Shown: piece by piece, positions 1 to 7,811 of the stretch
How the letters are laid out: each line of letters starts with the position of its first letter
Position numbering within the stretch: the first letter of the stretch is position 1
From: Bacillota bacterium
Lineage (GTDB): Bacteria > Bacillota > Clostridia > Christensenellales > UMGS416
NCBI GenBank assembly: GCA_023422005.1
Contig: JAEZSC010000048.1
Span: forward strand, 1 to 20,943
Length of the DNA stretch: 20,943 bases
Direction of reading: 5' to 3'
The notes under the pieces: model-generated
Told to the model about the DNA's origin: nothing
Seen by the model: the letters and a program-made list of their open reading frames with translations, nothing else
Databases searched by the model: none
Position numbers and translations under genes: made by a program

Positions 1-2
1 AG

Positions 3-1382
3 CTCACAGGCTGGCAAAAATTCCTGCTCTCCTTCCCCACGATGCCCGGCACGCTGAGCTCCGTGCTGATCCACAACGCGTTCATCAAATACTATACCGA
101 TGTCATCGGCCTGGACCCGAAGTTTGTCGGCATCCTCTACGCGGTATTCGGCATCTGGAACGCCATCAACGATCCGGCCATCGGCGTTTGGCTGGACAGG
201 CGCCGATACGATGAGAAAAAGGGCAAATACATCTATATCATGCGGGTAACGGCGCCCATAACGCTGCTCGCGTCCTTTGCGATGATCTTTGCTCAGCCCT
301 CCTGGAACGAATGGGTCATCTTCGCTTTTATGCTGGCGCTGTTGTTCATCTACGACACCACGCTGACCGCCTTCAGCATCGCCCATGCCAACTACAAGTT
401 GATCGCCGCGAAAACCAACAAGGAACGCGTGGATGTTTCCGTATACACAACCTATATCGGCAACATCGGCGGCTTTTTCGGAACGCTGATCCCCACGCTG
501 CTGTTGGTGGGCGACAACGACAAGACGCTGACGACACTGCTGTTCTGCGCGGTGCTGGCGCTCAACTCCGTGCTGTACTTCCTGGCGCTCAAGCCTTTGA
601 AGGACACTAAGGAGATGTACCTGAAGGAAAACCTGCAAATCTCGGAGAGAAAGGGCGTATTCGGGGATGCGTTTGACAACATCAAGTATGCGCTGAAATC
701 CAAGGCGTTTGTCACCTTCATGCTGGCCCAGGTGCTGGGCGGCGGCCCCCGCGCCTTTTATTTCACACCATTCCTGTATATGTCCGACTATGTGCTGAGG
801 CTCATGGGCATTCAGGCCACGATCATGGATGTCGGCATGGGCCTTGCGCTGTTTGCGGCAGCGCCGTTTCTGGGCATGTTCATCAAGCGCACCGGCATGA
901 AAAACGCCATGATTCTGACCTCCATCCCCTGTGCCGTTGGGTTTTTGCTTCTGACCTTTGTCACCGGCTTTTATCAGGCTTTCGCGGCCTATATCCTGAT
1001 GTATGTGTTCTCACAGGGCTTTGGCATCGCACAGGGGCCGATGCTGGGGGCGATCATCGACGAAGATGAGCAGCGCACCGGCGTGCGCAAGGCAGGCATG
1101 TTCAACGGCTTGAACGCGCTGCTGACCATCCCTGTCTCGGGAATCCAGGCCTCGCTGTTCATGGGCATTGTCAGCTATTTCGGTTTTGAGGCCGGTTCGA
1201 AGATGCAGAGCGCGCAGGCGCTGATGGGCATCAAGATAGGCACCGGCGTGCTGCCCTTTGTGTTTGTACTGCTGGGCATCATTCCGCTGTTCTTTTTGCC
1301 GATCAACAAGAACAAGGAACAGGAGCTTTCGGAGTTCTCCAAAAACAGACAGCTTGAACTCTCTTCCAGTCAAGAGGTTTAG
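3..1382 (+). CDS. GPH-family sugar:cation symporter, 5' end outside window
   Basis: Membrane transporter of the glycoside-pentoside-hexuronide:cation symporter family (MFS_2, MelB/UidB/XynP type), expected to import a glycoside, pentoside or hexuronide with Na+ or H+. The frame is open from the window edge (codon 1 at base 3), and residues before the first ATG at 42 (LTGWQKFLLSFPT) already look like family N-terminus, so the real start lies outside the window. Seen: a KYYTDVIGL segment, then the loop motif NAINDPAIGVWLDRRR, which matches the family signature N-x-x-x-D-P-x-x-G-x-x-x-D-R, then about ten further hydrophobic helices and a short polar C-terminus. The stop lies 2 nt from the stop of the convergent glycyl radical enzyme gene. 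Substrate cannot be told from sequence; a sugar linked to that enzyme is only a guess. Confidence 0.9.
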   Translation, partial: LTGWQKFLLSFPTMPGTLSSVLIHNAFIKYYTDVIGLDPKFVGILYAVFGIWNAINDPAIGVWLDRRRYDEKKGKYIYIMRVTAPITLLASFAMIFAQPSWNEWVIFAFMLALLFIYDTTLTAFSIAHANYKLIAAKTNKERVDVSVYTTYIGNIGGFFGTLIPTLLLVGDNDKTLTTLLFCAVLALNSVLYFLALKPLKDTKEMYLKENLQISERKGVFGDAFDNIKYALKSKAFVTFMLAQVLGGGPRAFYFTPFLYMSDYVLRLMGIQATIMDVGMGLALFAAAPFLGMFIKRTGMKNAMILTSIPCAVGFLLLTFVTGFYQAFAAYILMYVFSQGFGIAQGPMLGAIIDEDEQRTGVRKAGMFNGLNALLTIPVSGIQASLFMGIVSYFGFEAGSKMQSAQALMGIKIGTGVLPFVFVLLGIIPLFFLPINKNKEQELSEFSKNRQLELSSSQEV

Positions 1383-1384
1383 TG

Positions 1385-3637
1385 TTACACTGCGTGCTCG
1401 GTGCGCTCCAGAATCTCCATCTGTAGCGCCCGGGGCAGGTTGACGAAATAGTCGCTGTAGCCGCCCACACGCACCACCAGCGAGCGCCAGCTGTCGGGGT
1501 CCTCCAGCGCCTGGCGCAATGTCGCCGCATCGCACACGTTGAGCTGCAGCTGCATGCCGCCGCGGGTGAAGAAGGTGCGCAGCAGCGCCGCCAGCTTCTC
1601 CCGGTTGGGCTCCTGGGCCAACAGCGACGGGAGGAACCGCAGGTTGAGCACCACGCTGGTCAGCAGGTGCCCCTGGGTGGGGATGCGCAGCACTGAATTG
1701 AGCAGCGCCGTGGGGCCGTGGCGGTCCAGCCCCTGCTGGGCCCCGGCGGAATCGGCCAGCACAGCGCCGGCCAGCCGGCCGTCGGCGCTGGCGCCCACCA
1801 CACGACCGCAGGGCTCATGGGCGGTAAAAATGACCTCCCCGGGCACATAGACACCGCCGATAACAGCTGGGCGATTGTTGAAGCCCTCGTAACACAGGCG
1901 GCTGATTCGGGCGCGCAACGCGTCCACCTCGGCATTGTCATTGCCGAATTTGGGCAGGCCGCGCAGATAGCGCCTCAGCGGCTCCTGGCCTTGGAAGTCT
2001 CGCGCCATGGCGTCCATGAGCGCTGGCATGTCCACTCGGCGATCCTCATAGACCGCCCGGCGGATGGCGTACAGGCTGTCGGCGGCGTTGGTGATACCGA
2101 TGAGCTCCAGTTCGATATGGTTGTAGCGCGCGCCGCCCTCATAGATGCCACGGGCACGCTGCACGCAGTCACCAATGAACAGCGTGCGCAGCGCGTAGCC
2201 CTCATAGCCATTCCGATACACGGTATCCTTGTCGTGAATGCGAGCTTCGATCTCTATGGCGTGGCTCAATTGCCGCTTGAAGGCCTCCATCAGCTCGTCG
2301 AAGGTCGCAAAGTCGGCGGCATGACCCAGCGGCAACCCGGCGGCGGCGCCGGTGCGCGGGTCCACGCCGTCATGCATCGTCAGCTCCAGCACCTTGGCCA
2401 CATTCAACATGCCGATATCGTTGATGAAATTGCACATGCCGGGTATCATAATCTGCGAGCAGCCGGCCAGGCAATAGCCCCGTGCCACGCGCTCCTGTAC
2501 GCCATGGTCCACCAGGCTGCGCACATACACAGGATCGTTGTACAGCGCCGGCAACCCCGTACCCGTGGCCAGGCAGGCCATGGTCTGCCGCCAGAAGGCC
2601 TGCGGCATGTCCGGCGCCACTCGCAGGCACAGGTTGGGCCCCTTGTAGCGGCAGTCCGCAGTGGCGATCAGGCACAGCTCGGTCAGTTCCGTATAGAAGG
2701 GGTTGCCCTCCTCATTAACGCCACCGATGGTCATGTTCTGTATCGCGTTGACCTCTTCAATCTTGATCCAGATGCTGTACAGCAGGTCCAGGGCTTCCTC
2801 CCGGCTGAGCCGACCCTGCTGCCGGTCTTGCTCAAAGAGCTCGTTCAGATACCAGTCGAAGCGGCCAAAGCTGTCGGCGCCATTAAGCAGGTGCAGCACC
2901 CACACAAGTTGCATGCCCTGCCGGAAGGTCTGCGGCGATCGGTGGGCGATGGCCCGCAGATCGACCGCCATATCCTGGTACCGCTGCCGGTCATAGCCCG
3001 GCTGTGCGCTGCACAGTTCGGCCCGGTCGGCATAACGCTCCAGGAAGATTACGACCGCGTCCAGCATGGTCTCCATTGCTTCATAAAAGGCACTGTGCCC
3101 GTGGGCGGCGCGGCCCCGGGCGATGTCGGCGCGCCAGGCATCCAGCCCCAGGTTCAAGGCGCGTTCAAAATCCAGCACCATATGGCCGCCAAACCATGTG
3201 GACGTGGCGGCTCCGGCGGCGATATTGGCGTTCTCCGCCTCGCCAAACAGTGAAGGCAGCGCGCTGTGATAGCGGCGGCGGTCCATCTCGTCCAGGTCGG
3301 AAAACAGCCGCGCCCGCTGCTCCTCATCCAGACACTGCTGGCGGCAGTAATCCCCGGCGGCATCCCGATCCACATAGGTAGCGCAGCCATAGTAGAAACC
3401 AGCCGGCTCCCGAAAGCACAGCGAGCCGGCGATGCGCTCATCGGGGAACAGCGGCAGCTCCACAGCGCTCCACAGTGCCTTGAGCGCCCGCGCCTCCCGC
3501 AGCACCGGCGGCTGGTCGGCATTGCGCAGCCACTCCCGCAGGAAGTGACAGCTTACCCCTTTGGGCGCATAAGCGCCGTCACGCCGTCGCGCCTCCATAG
3601 CGGCCTTTCGCGTCTGCAGATCATCCTTTTGCGTCAT
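1385..3637 (-). CDS. Glycyl radical enzyme (pyruvate formate-lyase family), substrate unknown
   Basis: Radical enzyme of about 750 residues, the usual size of the PFL/diol dehydratase superfamily. Near the C-terminus is the glycyl radical loop RVGGYSDYF (radical Gly about residue 726). The active-site cysteine loop is GYCLAGCSQIMIPG (thiyl Cys about residue 393). In dehydratases and choline lyase this loop reads GCVE, with Glu as base; here it is GCSQ, so the enzyme is probably not a standard dehydratase and cannot be assigned as PFL (ACCVS) either. Start: the open frame runs 24 codons further upstream, but the ATG at 3637 has GGAGGT eight bases before it, and the longer form would start upstream of a TATAAT. 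A cognate radical-SAM activase is required by the family and is not seen in this window. The gene is divergent from the MATE pump and convergent with the sugar symporter. Confidence 0.92.
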   Translation of the reverse strand: MTQKDDLQTRKAAMEARRRDGAYAPKGVSCHFLREWLRNADQPPVLREARALKALWSAVELPLFPDERIAGSLCFREPAGFYYGCATYVDRDAAGDYCRQQCLDEEQRARLFSDLDEMDRRRYHSALPSLFGEAENANIAAGAATSTWFGGHMVLDFERALNLGLDAWRADIARGRAAHGHSAFYEAMETMLDAVVIFLERYADRAELCSAQPGYDRQRYQDMAVDLRAIAHRSPQTFRQGMQLVWVLHLLNGADSFGRFDWYLNELFEQDRQQGRLSREEALDLLYSIWIKIEEVNAIQNMTIGGVNEEGNPFYTELTELCLIATADCRYKGPNLCLRVAPDMPQAFWRQTMACLATGTGLPALYNDPVYVRSLVDHGVQERVARGYCLAGCSQIMIPGMCNFINDIGMLNVAKVLELTMHDGVDPRTGAAAGLPLGHAADFATFDELMEAFKRQLSHAIEIEARIHDKDTVYRNGYEGYALRTLFIGDCVQRARGIYEGGARYNHIELELIGITNAADSLYAIRRAVYEDRRVDMPALMDAMARDFQGQEPLRRYLRGLPKFGNDNAEVDALRARISRLCYEGFNNRPAVIGGVYVPGEVIFTAHEPCGRVVGASADGRLAGAVLADSAGAQQGLDRHGPTALLNSVLRIPTQGHLLTSVVLNLRFLPSLLAQEPNREKLAALLRTFFTRGGMQLQLNVCDAATLRQALEDPDSWRSLVVRVGGYSDYFVNLPRALQMEILERTEHAV

Positions 3638-3670
3638 CGTGGGAACCTCCGGCATTGCTTCAATGCTTTT

Positions 3671-3676
3671 ATTATA
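3671..3676 (-). promoter_or_regulatory. Candidate -10 box for the glycyl radical enzyme gene
   Basis: A perfect TATAAT on the minus strand, about 34 bases upstream of the chosen ATG. No convincing -35 is seen at 16-18 nt (GGCCTT-like), so it may depend on an activator or be chance. It supports the shorter start, because the first ATG of the open frame lies upstream of this box. Confidence 0.4.
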
Positions 3677-3784
3677 GAGCACAACATGAGACGAAGGCCA
3701 TATTGCCAATAACTGCTCAATGAAATTAGGATATTTTTAGTTACACACCATGAGTCAATGATGATATGATTGTTAGGTTGCCGT

Positions 3785-3810
3785 AAACTCTGCCGACAGC
3801 GGCGGAGTTT
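3785..3810 (+). promoter_or_regulatory. Leader hairpin upstream of the MATE gene (possible attenuator or mRNA-stabilising stem)
   Basis: Inverted repeat AAACTCTGCCG-ACAG-CGGCGGAGTTT: an 11-bp stem with one G-U pair and a 4-nt loop, followed by TCTC, giving the run TTTTCTC. It ends about 12 nt before the AGGAG ribosome site of the MATE gene. A weak -10-like TATGAT at 3765-3770 would start transcripts just before the stem, so it may be a 5' protective hairpin; the T-rich 3' flank also allows weak attenuation. It is not a recognised riboswitch class. Confidence 0.5.
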
Positions 3811-3832
3811 TCTCAAGTATTCAGGAGTCGCA

Positions 3833-5269
3833 ATGAAGAAACCCGCCCTTGTCCGGTTGCCCCAGGACACGCGCCGTGAGGTGATGTCGCTGGTGGCGCC
3901 GGTTCTGCTGGAGCAGACGCTGCTGTCCACGATGGGCGTCATCGGCATGGTGCTGGCCAGCCGGCTGGGCAGTGAGGCCGTTACACCCATCGGCATGGTG
4001 GACGCCGTACATCAGCTGTTCATATTGCTTTTTTCGTCGCTGGGCGCAGGCGCCACCGTGGTGGTGGCTCAATCCACCGGCAGGGGCGATACCGCCCACG
4101 CCAACGAAGCAGCCCGCCAGGCCACGGCGACCACCTTGCTCGTAGCGTGTGCCCTGGTGGGCATTCTCTGGATGGCCGGCGTGCCGCTGGTGGATCTGCT
4201 CTACGGCACCCAGACAGGCATCATCCGCCAAGGCGTGCGTTCCTATCTGTTGCCCTCGCTGCTCTCCTATCCGGCGCTGGCGCTCATCACGGTGGGCTGC
4301 GGCGTGCTTCGCGGCACCGGCGACACTCGAACGCCCATGAAGATCACCGTGTTCATGGGCGCGCTCAACGCGGTGCTTTCGGCGGTGCTGATCTACGGGA
4401 TGGACGTGCCGCTGTTTGGGCTGCACTTGCGCCTGCCCCGGTTGGGCGTGGAGGGCGCGGCGTTGGCCATCCTGATCTCCCGCGCGGCGGCAGCGGCGGC
4501 AGTCGCCTATGTGCTGCTGCGGGGCCAGCGAACCATCCGCATTCACTTCAAGGGCTTCCGCTTCCACCACGGCCTGCAGAAGGAGATACTGAACATCGGC
4601 GTGCCCATGTCCATGGAAAACGTGCTCTTTCAGGTGGGCAAGCTGCTGACCAACATCATCGTCGTCAGTTGCGGCGCGGCCCATGTCAACGCGACGATCA
4701 TTGCCAACTCGGTGTTCAGCCTCGTGTGCATTCCCGGCAACGCCTTCGCCATCGCTGCGATGCCGCTGGTGGGCCAGGCCGTGGGGCGATGCGATTACGA
4801 CAGCGCCCGTGACCGGTTGCTCTATGTCAACTGGCTGAGCAGCCTGGGCCTGACGCTGACCTGCGCGCTGATGGCAGCCTTGGCCTGGCCGCTGGCGTGG
4901 CTGTATACGACGGACCCGGAGGTGGCCAGTGTGGCGGTGGGCATGATGTACGTCGTGGCCGTTTTTATGCCGCCGTCGTGGTCTGTCAGTTTCGTGCTGG
5001 CCGCCGGGCTCAAAGGCGCCGGCGACACCAAATATTCATTGGTCACGGCGGTCATCGGCATGTGGGCGTTCCGCGTGCTGCTGGGCTATCTGCTGGGCAT
5101 CACGCTGCGCATGGGCGCTATAGGCGTCTATATGGGCATGTGCATCGACTGGGTTGTGCGCGGCTCTCTGTATTACATCCGCCTGCGGGGCAAGCGCTGG
5201 TATGCCCGGGCGGAGCGCTTAGCCAAGGCTCAGGCGTTGGCGGTTGAACAAGACTGCGATAACGGCTAG
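3833..5269 (+). CDS. MATE family multidrug/cation efflux transporter
   Basis: Integral membrane antiporter of the multi-antimicrobial extrusion family (NorM/DinF-like), expected to export cationic compounds in exchange for Na+ or H+. About 478 residues with roughly twelve hydrophobic segments in two MatE repeats. The first repeat begins with VMSLVAPVLLEQTLLSTMG, and both halves contain the family-typical G-T/A-G-D-T motif before a helix (GVLRGTGDTRTPMK and AGLKGAGDTKYS). Start: an ATG at 3833 has AGGAG five bases upstream. The open frame begins 21 codons earlier at 3770, but that segment overlaps a -10-like element and a leader hairpin and is basic, not membrane-like. Divergent from the glycyl radical enzyme gene; monocistronic by layout. 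Substrate is unknown. Confidence 0.92.
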   Translation: MKKPALVRLPQDTRREVMSLVAPVLLEQTLLSTMGVIGMVLASRLGSEAVTPIGMVDAVHQLFILLFSSLGAGATVVVAQSTGRGDTAHANEAARQATATTLLVACALVGILWMAGVPLVDLLYGTQTGIIRQGVRSYLLPSLLSYPALALITVGCGVLRGTGDTRTPMKITVFMGALNAVLSAVLIYGMDVPLFGLHLRLPRLGVEGAALAILISRAAAAAAVAYVLLRGQRTIRIHFKGFRFHHGLQKEILNIGVPMSMENVLFQVGKLLTNIIVVSCGAAHVNATIIANSVFSLVCIPGNAFAIAAMPLVGQAVGRCDYDSARDRLLYVNWLSSLGLTLTCALMAALAWPLAWLYTTDPEVASVAVGMMYVVAVFMPPSWSVSFVLAAGLKGAGDTKYSLVTAVIGMWAFRVLLGYLLGITLRMGAIGVYMGMCIDWVVRGSLYYIRLRGKRWYARAERLAKAQALAVEQDCDNG

Positions 5270-5322
5270 GATCTGTTTTGTCAGTTCCATAACGATTCAA
5301 ACAGTTGTCTCCGAAGGTTTCC

Positions 5323-5455
5323 AAAGGGCGATCGGAAAGCCCTTGGTCGCGCCTGCAGGCGTTGCCCCGGCTTGCGGCAACGTCGGCTTCGCCGATGTGA
5401 GAGCAAGCCGATAGTTGCGCAAGGCGCAATGAAGGGCGCGAAATCCGCGACTATC
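5323..5455. repeat. Hairpin-dense spacer between convergent genes (candidate terminator cluster or intergenic repeat)
   Basis: At least five inverted repeats lie in about 130 bases. CCAAAGGGC/GCCCTTGG has one bulged A. CGCCTGCAGGCG at 5350-5361 is a perfect palindrome. CGTTGCC/GGCAACG spans 5360-5382. ACGTCGGC-TTC-GCCGATGT spans 5380-5398 with one G-U pair. TTGCGC-AAG-GCGCAA lies inside an outer GATAGT/ACTATC pair at 5410-5455; that outer arm includes the stop codon of the aldo/keto reductase gene. No long T-tract follows any of them, so none is a textbook intrinsic terminator. Position between convergent genes suits a bidirectional terminator; the density also recalls REP/BIME-type elements. 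No coding potential was seen. Confidence 0.5.
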
Positions 5456-6638
5456 CCATAAACCTCTTCATAAGAGCCACAATGGTCCGGGACAGCGGCC
5501 CCTCCATGTCCCGTGCGGTGTTCTTCAGTTCATCCCTTATCCGTATGTGCTGAGGGCAGTGGCTCTCGCATTTGCCGCATTGCACACAGCGCGAGGCCAC
5601 ACCCGGCGAGCTGGACCACGCGCCGGTGTCGCGCAAGTAGTTGAAGCGCGGTTTGAAACCGCCATTGTTCTTTATGTTATAGCATGTAAAGCACGTAGGA
5701 ATGTCCACGCCCGCCGGGCAGGGCATGCAGTAACCGCAACCCGTGCAGGGCACGCGGGTCTTCTCGCTCAACACCCGCCGGGCTTTGTCGAAGTACTCCA
5801 GTTGCTCGGCGGTCATCTCCCCGGCCTGGGCTTCTGAAGCGACGCGCAGGTTCTCCTGCACCTGCTCCATCGTAGACATGCCGCTGAGCAGCAGCAGCAC
5901 CTGCGGCTGGTTCCATACCCAGCGCAGGGCCCATTCGGCGGCGGAGCGCATGGCAGGCTTCGCCTGTTCCCACAGGGATGTCACTTCCTTGGGCAAACTG
6001 TTTACGATCTTGCCACCCCGCAGCGGCTCCATAATGATAACCGGCAGGCCTTTGCCCGCGGCATACAGCAAGCCTTCCTTGCCGGCCTGGTTGTTTTCGT
6101 CCAGATAGTTGTACTGTATCTGAACGAAGTCCCAGTCATAGGCGTCCACCAATGCGCGAAATTCCGCCTTGCTGCCGTGGTAGGAGAAGCCCAGGTTGAC
6201 GATCTGACCGGCTTGCTTTTTTCGGGCAATCCATTCCACAATACCCAGGGCCTTCAGGCGTTCCCACGCTCCCACGTCGCTCAGGATGTGCATCAGATAG
6301 TAGTCGATGCGGTCGGTCTGCAGGCGCTCCAGCTGAGCGTCAAAATAGCGATCGATGTCCGAGGCGCGGCGTACCAAATAAGTCGGCAGCTTGGTGGCGA
6401 TCTTCACACGGTCTCTGAGCCCATCCTGCGAAAGCACGCGACCCAGAAAGCTCTCGCTCTTGCCGCCGTGATAGATCCACGCCGTGTCCAGATAATTGAC
6501 GCCGCCTTCGATGGCGGCCAGCAACTGGCGTTGGGCCTCGGTCTCGTCGATGGCGTTTCCCTTGGTCGGGAAGCGCATACAGCCGTAGCCCAGTATGGAC
6601 AGCCGGTCGCCGTTCTTGGAGTTGATGCGGTAATTCAT
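5451..6638 (-). CDS. Aldo/keto reductase with C-terminal 4Fe-4S ferredoxin domain
   Basis: Cytosolic oxidoreductase of the anaerobe-type AKR-ferredoxin fusion family, 395 residues. Residues about 1-290 form an AKR TIM barrel with the catalytic tetrad visible as Asp51 (LDTAW), Tyr56 (IYHGG), Lys83 (ATKLP) and His117 (YYLMHI). The tail carries two iron-sulfur cysteine sets: CTGCGYCMPCP (Cys298, 301, 304, 307), with further Cys316 and 319, and CVQCGKCESHCP (Cys351, 354, 357, 361). Electron transfer between ferredoxin and a carbonyl or alcohol substrate is inferred; the substrate is unknown. Start: the ATG at 6638 has AAGAGG upstream. The open frame extends 28 codons further, but through an extended -10 element, so the short form is preferred. 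Divergent from the amidase gene. Confidence 0.93.
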   Translation of the reverse strand: MNYRINSKNGDRLSILGYGCMRFPTKGNAIDETEAQRQLLAAIEGGVNYLDTAWIYHGGKSESFLGRVLSQDGLRDRVKIATKLPTYLVRRASDIDRYFDAQLERLQTDRIDYYLMHILSDVGAWERLKALGIVEWIARKKQAGQIVNLGFSYHGSKAEFRALVDAYDWDFVQIQYNYLDENNQAGKEGLLYAAGKGLPVIIMEPLRGGKIVNSLPKEVTSLWEQAKPAMRSAAEWALRWVWNQPQVLLLLSGMSTMEQVQENLRVASEAQAGEMTAEQLEYFDKARRVLSEKTRVPCTGCGYCMPCPAGVDIPTCFTCYNIKNNGGFKPRFNYLRDTGAWSSSPGVASRCVQCGKCESHCPQHIRIRDELKNTARDMEGPLSRTIVALMKRFMG

Positions 6639-6666
6639 GTTGCCTCTTGTCGGTTGAGATAACGAA

Positions 6667-6675
6667 AGCATAGCA
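6667..6675 (-). promoter_or_regulatory. Extended -10 promoter element for the aldo/keto reductase gene
   Basis: TGCTATGCT on the minus strand (TG-n-TATGCT), about 30 bases upstream of the ATG. No clear -35 was identified, which is common for extended -10 promoters. It sits between divergent genes. Confidence 0.45.
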
Positions 6676-6712
6676 CGGTTGTGGACCTTAATCAATGCGG
6701 CTGGAAATGCTC

Positions 6713-6741
6713 TTGCTTCCACCCGGAACTATTGCTATAAT
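6713..6741 (+). promoter_or_regulatory. Sigma-A promoter of the amidase gene
   Basis: TTGCTT at 6713-6718, a 17-nt spacer, then a perfect TATAAT at 6736-6741 preceded by TGC (extended -10). It lies about 30 bases upstream of the ATG, with GGGAG as the ribosome site in between. One of the cleanest promoters in the window. Confidence 0.75.
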
Positions 6742-6770
6742 TTGTTTTATCAATTTCCGGGAGTTTTCCC

Positions 6771-7754
6771 ATGATCTACAAAAGCATAAGACCTGTGATT
6801 GCCTTGGTTGTCGCGGCTGCCATGCTGCTGGGCATGTGCCCCATGGCCGCAGCGGCGGGCGTCGCTCCTGTGAACTTTTCCGGCGACCTGACCGGCACGC
6901 AGGCAGCGGCCTTCGAGCGGCTGCTGGTGACCTGGGGCTTCCAGCCCTTCGCGGCCGACGGCCGGTGGACCGATCGGGACGCGTATGCGCTGGCGCTGTT
7001 CCAGCGCTGGGCCAAGCTGACACCCACGGGCAAGACCGACAGCGCCACCCGCAGCGTGCTGAGTAAGACGTGGCGCACCTATGGCCGTGCTGCTATCCCC
7101 CGGCAGCGCCTACCGCTGGAAGGCCGGGCCATCGGCGTGAACGCAGGCCACCAGAGCACGAAGGACAAGACCATGGAGCCCGTGAGCCCTGACCCCGGCA
7201 GCCCCAAGCAGCTCAGCGTCAGCGTGGGCACCTACGGGCGATGGACCTATGTGCCCGAATATAAACTGACGCTGATCGTGGCACTGCAGCTGCGCGACGC
7301 CCTGAAAGCCAAAGGAGCCTATGTCTTCATGGTGCGCACGACCAACGACGTGCGCATCGGCAACGCCAAGCGTTGCATAATGATGAACGACGCCGGCGTG
7401 GACCTGGCCATCGTCATCCATGCCGACGGCAACGACAAGCCCACACTGCACGGCCTGCATGTGCTGCAGCCGGCTTCGCGGGGCTATCAGCGGGGCACGG
7501 TGCTGACCAACAGCCAGCGCTTTGCCAAGGTCATGCTCGAAAAGGAGATCGCCGCCACCGGCGCAAAAAATCTGGGCCTCAGCACCCGGCGCGACCTGCT
7601 GAGCTTCAACTGGTGCAAGATGCCCGTGTGCCTGGTGGAGATGGGCTACATGACCAACAAGGCCGAGGACAACCTGCTCAACACCGCCGCCTATCAGCGC
7701 AAGCTCGTGTCGGGCATGGTAGCGGGCATCCAGGCTTATTACAGCAAAAGTTGA
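6771..7754 (+). CDS. Secreted N-acetylmuramoyl-L-alanine amidase with peptidoglycan-binding domain
   Basis: Zinc amidase (Amidase_3) cleaving the bond between MurNAc and L-Ala in peptidoglycan, acting outside the membrane. 327 residues: a signal peptide (about 1-30; Lys/Arg then a hydrophobic core ending in MAAAAG), a peptidoglycan-binding_1-like three-helix domain (about 40-100), then the catalytic domain. Visible metal and catalytic residues are His127 (NAGHQ), Glu163 (VPEYK), His217 (VIHADG) and Glu290 (CLVEMGYMTN), so the active site appears intact. Start ATG with GGGAG seven bases upstream, placed correctly behind a strong promoter. Followed directly by an intrinsic terminator, so it is monocistronic. 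The role could be cell separation, sporulation/germination or wall turnover; SleB/CwlD-type specificity cannot be settled from sequence alone. Confidence 0.93.
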   Translation: MIYKSIRPVIALVVAAAMLLGMCPMAAAAGVAPVNFSGDLTGTQAAAFERLLVTWGFQPFAADGRWTDRDAYALALFQRWAKLTPTGKTDSATRSVLSKTWRTYGRAAIPRQRLPLEGRAIGVNAGHQSTKDKTMEPVSPDPGSPKQLSVSVGTYGRWTYVPEYKLTLIVALQLRDALKAKGAYVFMVRTTNDVRIGNAKRCIMMNDAGVDLAIVIHADGNDKPTLHGLHVLQPASRGYQRGTVLTNSQRFAKVMLEKEIAATGAKNLGLSTRRDLLSFNWCKMPVCLVEMGYMTNKAEDNLLNTAAYQRKLVSGMVAGIQAYYSKS

Positions 7755-7766
7755 GTGAAAACGAAC

Positions 7767-7806
7767 GAGCCGCCCTCGCAAGAGCGAAGGCGGCTCATTT
7801 TTGTTT
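7767..7806 (+). terminator. Intrinsic terminator between convergent genes, probably bidirectional
   Basis: Stem GAGCCGCC/GGCGGCTC (8 bp), one C-A mismatch, then TCGC/GCGA around an AAGA loop, followed by ATTTTTGTTT. It lies 12 nt after the amidase stop. Read on the minus strand the stem is followed by GTTCGTTTTC, so it can also end the isomerase operon. Confidence 0.9.
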
Positions 7807-7811
7807 GTAGA

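Noticed and set aside
1718..3253. Long 511-codon plus-strand open frame opposite the glycyl radical enzyme gene
   Set aside because: It is an antisense shadow caused by high GC codon bias; its translation is low-complexity His/Gln/Gly-rich with no domain, while the opposite strand carries clear catalytic motifs.
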